Shown here: positions 6,951 to 9,245 of the stretch, piece by piece
How positions within the stretch are numbered: position 1 is the stretch's first letter
How the letters are laid out: every line of letters begins with the position of its first letter
Source: a bacterium
GTDB lineage: Bacteria; Verrucomicrobiota; Kiritimatiellia; UBA8416
Assembly: GCA_020048935.1 (NCBI GenBank)
Contig: JAIFLS010000016.1
Coordinates: 1 to 9,245 of the forward strand
Length of the DNA stretch: 9,245 bases
Direction of reading: 5' to 3'
Notes under the pieces: generated by a model
Seen by the model: the letters and a program-made list of their open reading frames with translations, nothing else
What the model was told of the DNA's origin: nothing
The model's database searches: none
Made by a program: the position numbers and the translations under genes

Positions 6951-8159
6951 TTACAATACACGAGGTCGGATTCCGTAATTCCACTCTGGATGAAAGTCCG
7001 CCCTGATGATATCAAGCTTCTGTAGCTCCTCATCGGAAACCTTTTTCCCGCACGCATATTCGCTGCTGCTTTGCTCCGCCTTGATTTTAAGCCCTGTTGT
7101 TGTGGTCGTCGCCGCGATCAGGCTGACAATCACCTCTACGGAAGTCAGCGGACGTCCCCGCCAGTTCATTGATATCACAGAAAACATCCGGTGCTCAATT
7201 TTATTCCACTTGCTGGTGCCGGGCGGAAAGTGGCAAACGCAGATATTCAGGCAGGCTTCGTCAGCGAATTTCTGCAGTGCCGCTTTCCAAAGTCTGTTGC
7301 GCGAACCGTTACTGCCTCCGCCATCTGCGTTGATCATCAGCGAGTGGGCATGCGGATAGCGGTGCTGCCCCATCTCCCTCCACCACCGGTGAATGCTGTC
7401 GACAGCAAATTCTGCTGTGTCATGGCTGATTCCCACGTTTACAAACCCTTCGTTGGCTGCGATGTCATAAATCCCGTATGGCGTCGCTCGCCCGTTTTCA
7501 TTGATGAAATCATAGACTTCCACGTTTTCCGGATTCCCGCTTGGCCGGTATTCTTGTCCGTTGTTCTTGAAGTTCCCGACCAGTTCCTTTTTCTTTGCAT
7601 CTACTGAAATGACAGGCTGTTCCATTTCAATGAACGCCTCGGCTACTTTGCTGATATGCCCGAATTGTTCGTCCCGGTCGGGTCCCTTCCCGCCCTCATG
7701 CGACTTCTTGTTAGATTGAAGAGTGAACCCCATGTTTTCGAGCAACTTTCCAACCGTCACATGTCCAACCGAATGCCCTGTCGCAGACAACTCCGAAGCC
7801 AGTTTGCGAAGACTCTTGCTTGTCCAGCGCAAAGGCGACTCAGGATCGCCTCGCTCATGGGGCGAGACAAGCTGTAGCAACGCGTCTTCGAGCGTTGCGT
7901 CCTTGATGACCAACTCCTTCCTCCCCCCGCCTTCTTTCCGTTGCCTCTCAGGGGAGGATGTGACTGGCGTATCGTTCTCAAGCTCACGAATCCCGCTGTA
8001 AATCGTGGGGCGTGATAGCCCGGACACCCCGGCAACAAGACTGACACCGCCTCGCGGCAGATTCATCGCCAACGCACTTGAGACCAGCCGGAACTCCCGC
8101 TCACCAAGCCGCGGCCGCAATGCCAGAAAGTAATCCTTGTAACAGATAGTATTGTCCAT
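6951..8159 (-). CDS. ISAzo13-family transposase (Rhodopirellula-type DDE transposase)
   Basis: A 402-residue intact transposase that cuts and joins the ends of the surrounding IS. The N-terminal ~140 residues include a helix-turn-helix-like stretch (VAGVSGLSRPTIYSGIREL, 42-60) and a proline-flanked basic linker. The catalytic core shows ISVDAKKKELVGNF with D187, INADGGGSNG with D279, and the highly typical CHFPPGTSKWNKIEHR with E322, forming the DDE triad. HDTAEFAVDSIHRWW and MNWRGRPL are further marks of this family. I chose ATG 8159, 14 codons inside the longest frame, because GGGAGGATCAA precedes it with ideal spacing; the upstream codons belong to the IS leader. The stop TAA (6951-6953) lies 21 bp inside the left IS end. 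Nothing appears broken. Confidence 0.93.
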   Translation of the reverse strand: MDNTICYKDYFLALRPRLGEREFRLVSSALAMNLPRGGVSLVAGVSGLSRPTIYSGIRELENDTPVTSSPERQRKEGGGRKELVIKDATLEDALLQLVSPHERGDPESPLRWTSKSLRKLASELSATGHSVGHVTVGKLLENMGFTLQSNKKSHEGGKGPDRDEQFGHISKVAEAFIEMEQPVISVDAKKKELVGNFKNNGQEYRPSGNPENVEVYDFINENGRATPYGIYDIAANEGFVNVGISHDTAEFAVDSIHRWWREMGQHRYPHAHSLMINADGGGSNGSRNRLWKAALQKFADEACLNICVCHFPPGTSKWNKIEHRMFSVISMNWRGRPLTSVEVIVSLIAATTTTTGLKIKAEQSSSEYACGKKVSDEELQKLDIIRADFHPEWNYGIRPRVL

Positions 8160-8171
8160 TTGATCCTCCCG

Positions 8172-8202
8172 TTTAATTGACAGGAGAATATCAAACGTCA
8201 AT
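8172..8202 (-). promoter_or_regulatory. Candidate transposase promoter with overlapping dyad
   Basis: On the minus strand TTGACG (8201-8196) is followed 17 bp later by a weak AATTAA (8178-8173), and the Shine-Dalgarno comes directly after. The same stretch carries an inverted repeat ATTGAC / GTCAAT (8176-8181 and 8197-8202), which could be an operator or a coincidence. The -35 match is good and the -10 poor. Confidence 0.35.
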
Positions 8203-8234
8203 CTGCTATGTAAATGTTATTATTGAGCGACTCC

Positions 8235-8237
8235 TTA
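8235..8237. repeat. Target-site duplication TTA, right copy
   Basis: This is the partner of TTA at 6927-6929, immediately outside the right inverted repeat. Joining the flanks through one copy restores the sequence CGAGCTAAGGAAATTATG upstream of the fucosidase. Confidence 0.7.
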
Positions 8238-8456
8238 GCTCGGATGCCTGTGATTGCCAACCATTTGTTTTTTGGCATGGTTGCTGCCCGTGCCGGACGA
8301 TGAGCTTGGCGAACTGGACGAGAAGCACCGGCACTTCGTGTCGGTCTGCGAGTTGTGTGCCCCTCAGGATCATATGGCCAGTTCTCAAGCGACAACCGAC
8401 CACAGGCGATTCACGAGGTGTATGGTGGGTACTTGAGTCAATCAGCCACCCAGCAT
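8238..8456 (-). other. 219-bp former leader of the fucosidase operon, now separated by the IS
   Basis: The segment lies between the tRNA terminator and the IS, so the operon promoter should have been here. The only candidate I see is TTGTCG (8395-8390) and TATGAT (8374-8369) with a short 15-bp spacer, which is weak. Short frames are open on both strands (minus 8403-8206, plus 8254-8436), and neither is a protein I recognise. Before the IS arrived, the minus frame would have ended in a TGA overlapping the fucosidase ATG. I do not call a gene. Confidence 0.4.
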
Positions 8457-8490
8457 AAAAAAAAGGGGGTCCGGTAAAGGAAACCCCTTA
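8457..8490 (-). terminator. Rho-independent terminator downstream of tRNA-Met
   Basis: On the minus strand, five bases after the tRNA CCA end, AAGGGG pairs with CCCCTT across an imperfect stem, and the stem is followed by eight T residues (8464-8457). This would end the tRNA transcript before the fucosidase operon. Confidence 0.8.
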
Positions 8491-8495
8491 AAAAG

Positions 8496-8572
<77 letters not shown>

Positions 8573-8590
8573 ATCATATTGCTATCCGCA

Positions 8591-8607
8591 TGCTGATTGG
8601 ATCAGCA
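8591..8607. promoter_or_regulatory. Perfect dyad TGCTGAT-TGG-ATCAGCA between tRNA and aroG
   Basis: The arms are seven bases and the spacer three. It lies 19 to 35 bp upstream of the tRNA 5' end, overlapping where its -35 region should be, and also upstream of the divergent gene. No T-run follows on either strand, so it is more likely a protein-binding site or chance than a terminator. Confidence 0.35.
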
Positions 8608-8652
8608 CGGTTCGGTAATGTAAGCGATAACGGAGCAGAATGCAACCGAAAA

Positions 8653-8811
8653 ATGAAAGTTTTTCTAAACGGCCAATATGGGAGACTCGACGGCCTCTGG
8701 GCGTCCGCGATCACCGAGCGCGGCTACGATGTGACCTTTGCGCGGTGCGGCTCGCAAGGACGCTCGCCCTCCGGTTATCCCGTGCTTGCCTTTTGGGGCG
8801 GTCTGGCATAG
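8653..8811 (+). CDS. Short unrecognised ORF, 52 residues, aromatic-rich
   Basis: The frame begins MKVFLNGQYGRLDGLW and ends VLAFWGGLA, with eight aromatic residues (F4, Y9, W16, Y25, F29, Y42, F47, W48). I do not recognise a family, and there is no membrane segment or signal peptide. The nearest GGAG is about 17 nt before the ATG, so the ribosome site is poor. The stop is 39 bp before a DAHP synthase gene of the aromatic amino acid pathway on the same strand, which raises the possibility of a leader peptide, but no clear attenuator hairpin is seen. It may simply be a non-coding stretch. Confidence 0.3.
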   Translation: MKVFLNGQYGRLDGLWASAITERGYDVTFARCGSQGRSPSGYPVLAFWGGLA

Positions 8812-8850
8812 CCTGAAGGGCGTTTGGTTAATGAAAGGACCCGCTTCAAC

Positions 8851-9245
8851 ATGCTATGGGCGACTGACGATATCCGAATTGATGCGCTTAAACCCCTGAT
8901 CCCGCCGGCGATCCTGATGGAGGAACTGCCGCTGCATGATCAGGAATCCGAACTGATCGCCAAAAGCCGCCGCGAGATCGCCGACTGCCTTCATGGCCGC
9001 GATCCGCGCCTAGTCTGCATTGTCGGTCCCTGCTCGATCCACGATCCGCAGGCGGCAATCGACTATGCCGCACGCCTCAAGATGCAGGCGGACCGCCTGG
9101 CGGACGACCTGCTGGTCGTGATGCGCGTGTATTTCGAGAAGCCACGCACGAGCGTGGGATGGAAGGGCCTGATCAACGATCCGTTCATCGACGGCAGTTT
9201 CGCCATCAACAAGGGCCTGCGCATCGCCCGGCAGCTCCTGCTGGA
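8851..9245 (+). CDS. aroG: 3-deoxy-7-phosphoheptulonate synthase (DAHP synthase, type I), 5' part
   Basis: The enzyme condenses phosphoenolpyruvate and erythrose 4-phosphate, the first step of the shikimate pathway in the cytoplasm. The first 131 residues are present and the gene runs off the right edge. DDIRIDALKPLIPP (6-19) matches the N-terminal segment of the AroF/G/H family, which helps bind the feedback amino acid. GPCSIHDP has C61, the metal ligand of the E. coli enzyme at the same number. MRVYFEKPRTSVGWKGL supplies R92, K97 and R99, the phosphoenolpyruvate site. LINDPFIDGSF and INKGLRIAR follow as expected. ATG 8851 gives the family's usual N-terminus. AAAGGA is 11 nt upstream, slightly long; ATG 8831 is in another frame and hits a stop. 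Which of the F, G or H feedback types it is cannot be told, since most effector residues lie beyond the window. Confidence 0.95.
   Translation, partial: MLWATDDIRIDALKPLIPPAILMEELPLHDQESELIAKSRREIADCLHGRDPRLVCIVGPCSIHDPQAAIDYAARLKMQADRLADDLLVVMRVYFEKPRTSVGWKGLINDPFIDGSFAINKGLRIARQLLL

Larger units (their letters stand above)
6930..8234 (-). mobile_element. ISAzo13-family insertion sequence, complete, 1305 bp
   Basis: The ends are imperfect inverted repeats. The left begins GGAGTCGTTCATAAT at 6930, and the right, reverse-complemented from 8234, begins GGAGTCGCTCAATAAT; both also share TTTACA further in (to 6955 and 8209). The element is flanked by a 3-bp duplication TTA (6927-6929 and 8235-8237). 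It contains one intact transposase, transcribed in the same direction as the host operon. Intact ends, duplication and transposase indicate a fairly recent insertion that may still be mobile. It was inserted between the fucosidase start and its upstream region. Confidence 0.88.

Noticed and set aside
8160..8201. Longer transposase start 14 codons upstream
   Set aside because: It lacks a Shine-Dalgarno and covers the probable promoter, whereas ATG 8159 has GGGAGG at ideal spacing.

Overview
The window looks like a chromosomal stretch from a polysaccharide-degrading bacterium, most likely of the Planctomycetes-Verrucomicrobia-Kiritimatiellota (PVC) group. This is inferred from clustered sulfatases with a GH29 fucosidase, an ISAzo13-type ('Rhodopirellula') transposase, and moderately GC-rich codon use. 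No phylogenetic marker confirms it.

Layout. From 1 to about 8490 everything is read on the minus strand, so the operon runs right to left: initiator tRNA-Met (8496-8572), a rho-independent terminator (8457-8490), a roughly 220-bp leader, an intact ISAzo13-family insertion sequence (6930-8234, TTA target duplication), a GH29 alpha-L-fucosidase (coding body 5620-6846), two formylglycine sulfatases overlapping by 41 bp (4074-5588 and 2612-4114), a 332-bp gap with a candidate promoter, and a large glycosidase-like protein with a probable TIM barrel and a discoidin-like domain, running off the left edge (2279 to <1). On the plus strand, divergent from the tRNA, lie a short aromatic-rich ORF (8653-8811) and the 5' part of a type I DAHP synthase (8851 to >9245).

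How the genes fit together. Fucosidase, two sulfatases and a clan GH-D-like glycosidase suggest stepwise desulfation and trimming of a sulfated, fucose-containing glycan (fucoidan-like or mucin-like). None of the four proteins shows an N-terminal signal peptide, so the work would be done in the cytoplasm on imported oligosaccharides. DAHP synthase and the tRNA are unrelated housekeeping genes bordering the cluster.

Most notable observation. The start of the fucosidase gene has been hit twice. An IS sits 10 bp upstream of its start codon, with its target duplication forming part of the Shine-Dalgarno. Just inside the gene, a perfect 28-bp tandem duplication (6839-6894) shifts the frame. Removing one copy restores a continuous 423-residue GH29 protein from a well-placed ATG at 6919. 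The gene is therefore either freshly inactivated or switchable by repeat loss.
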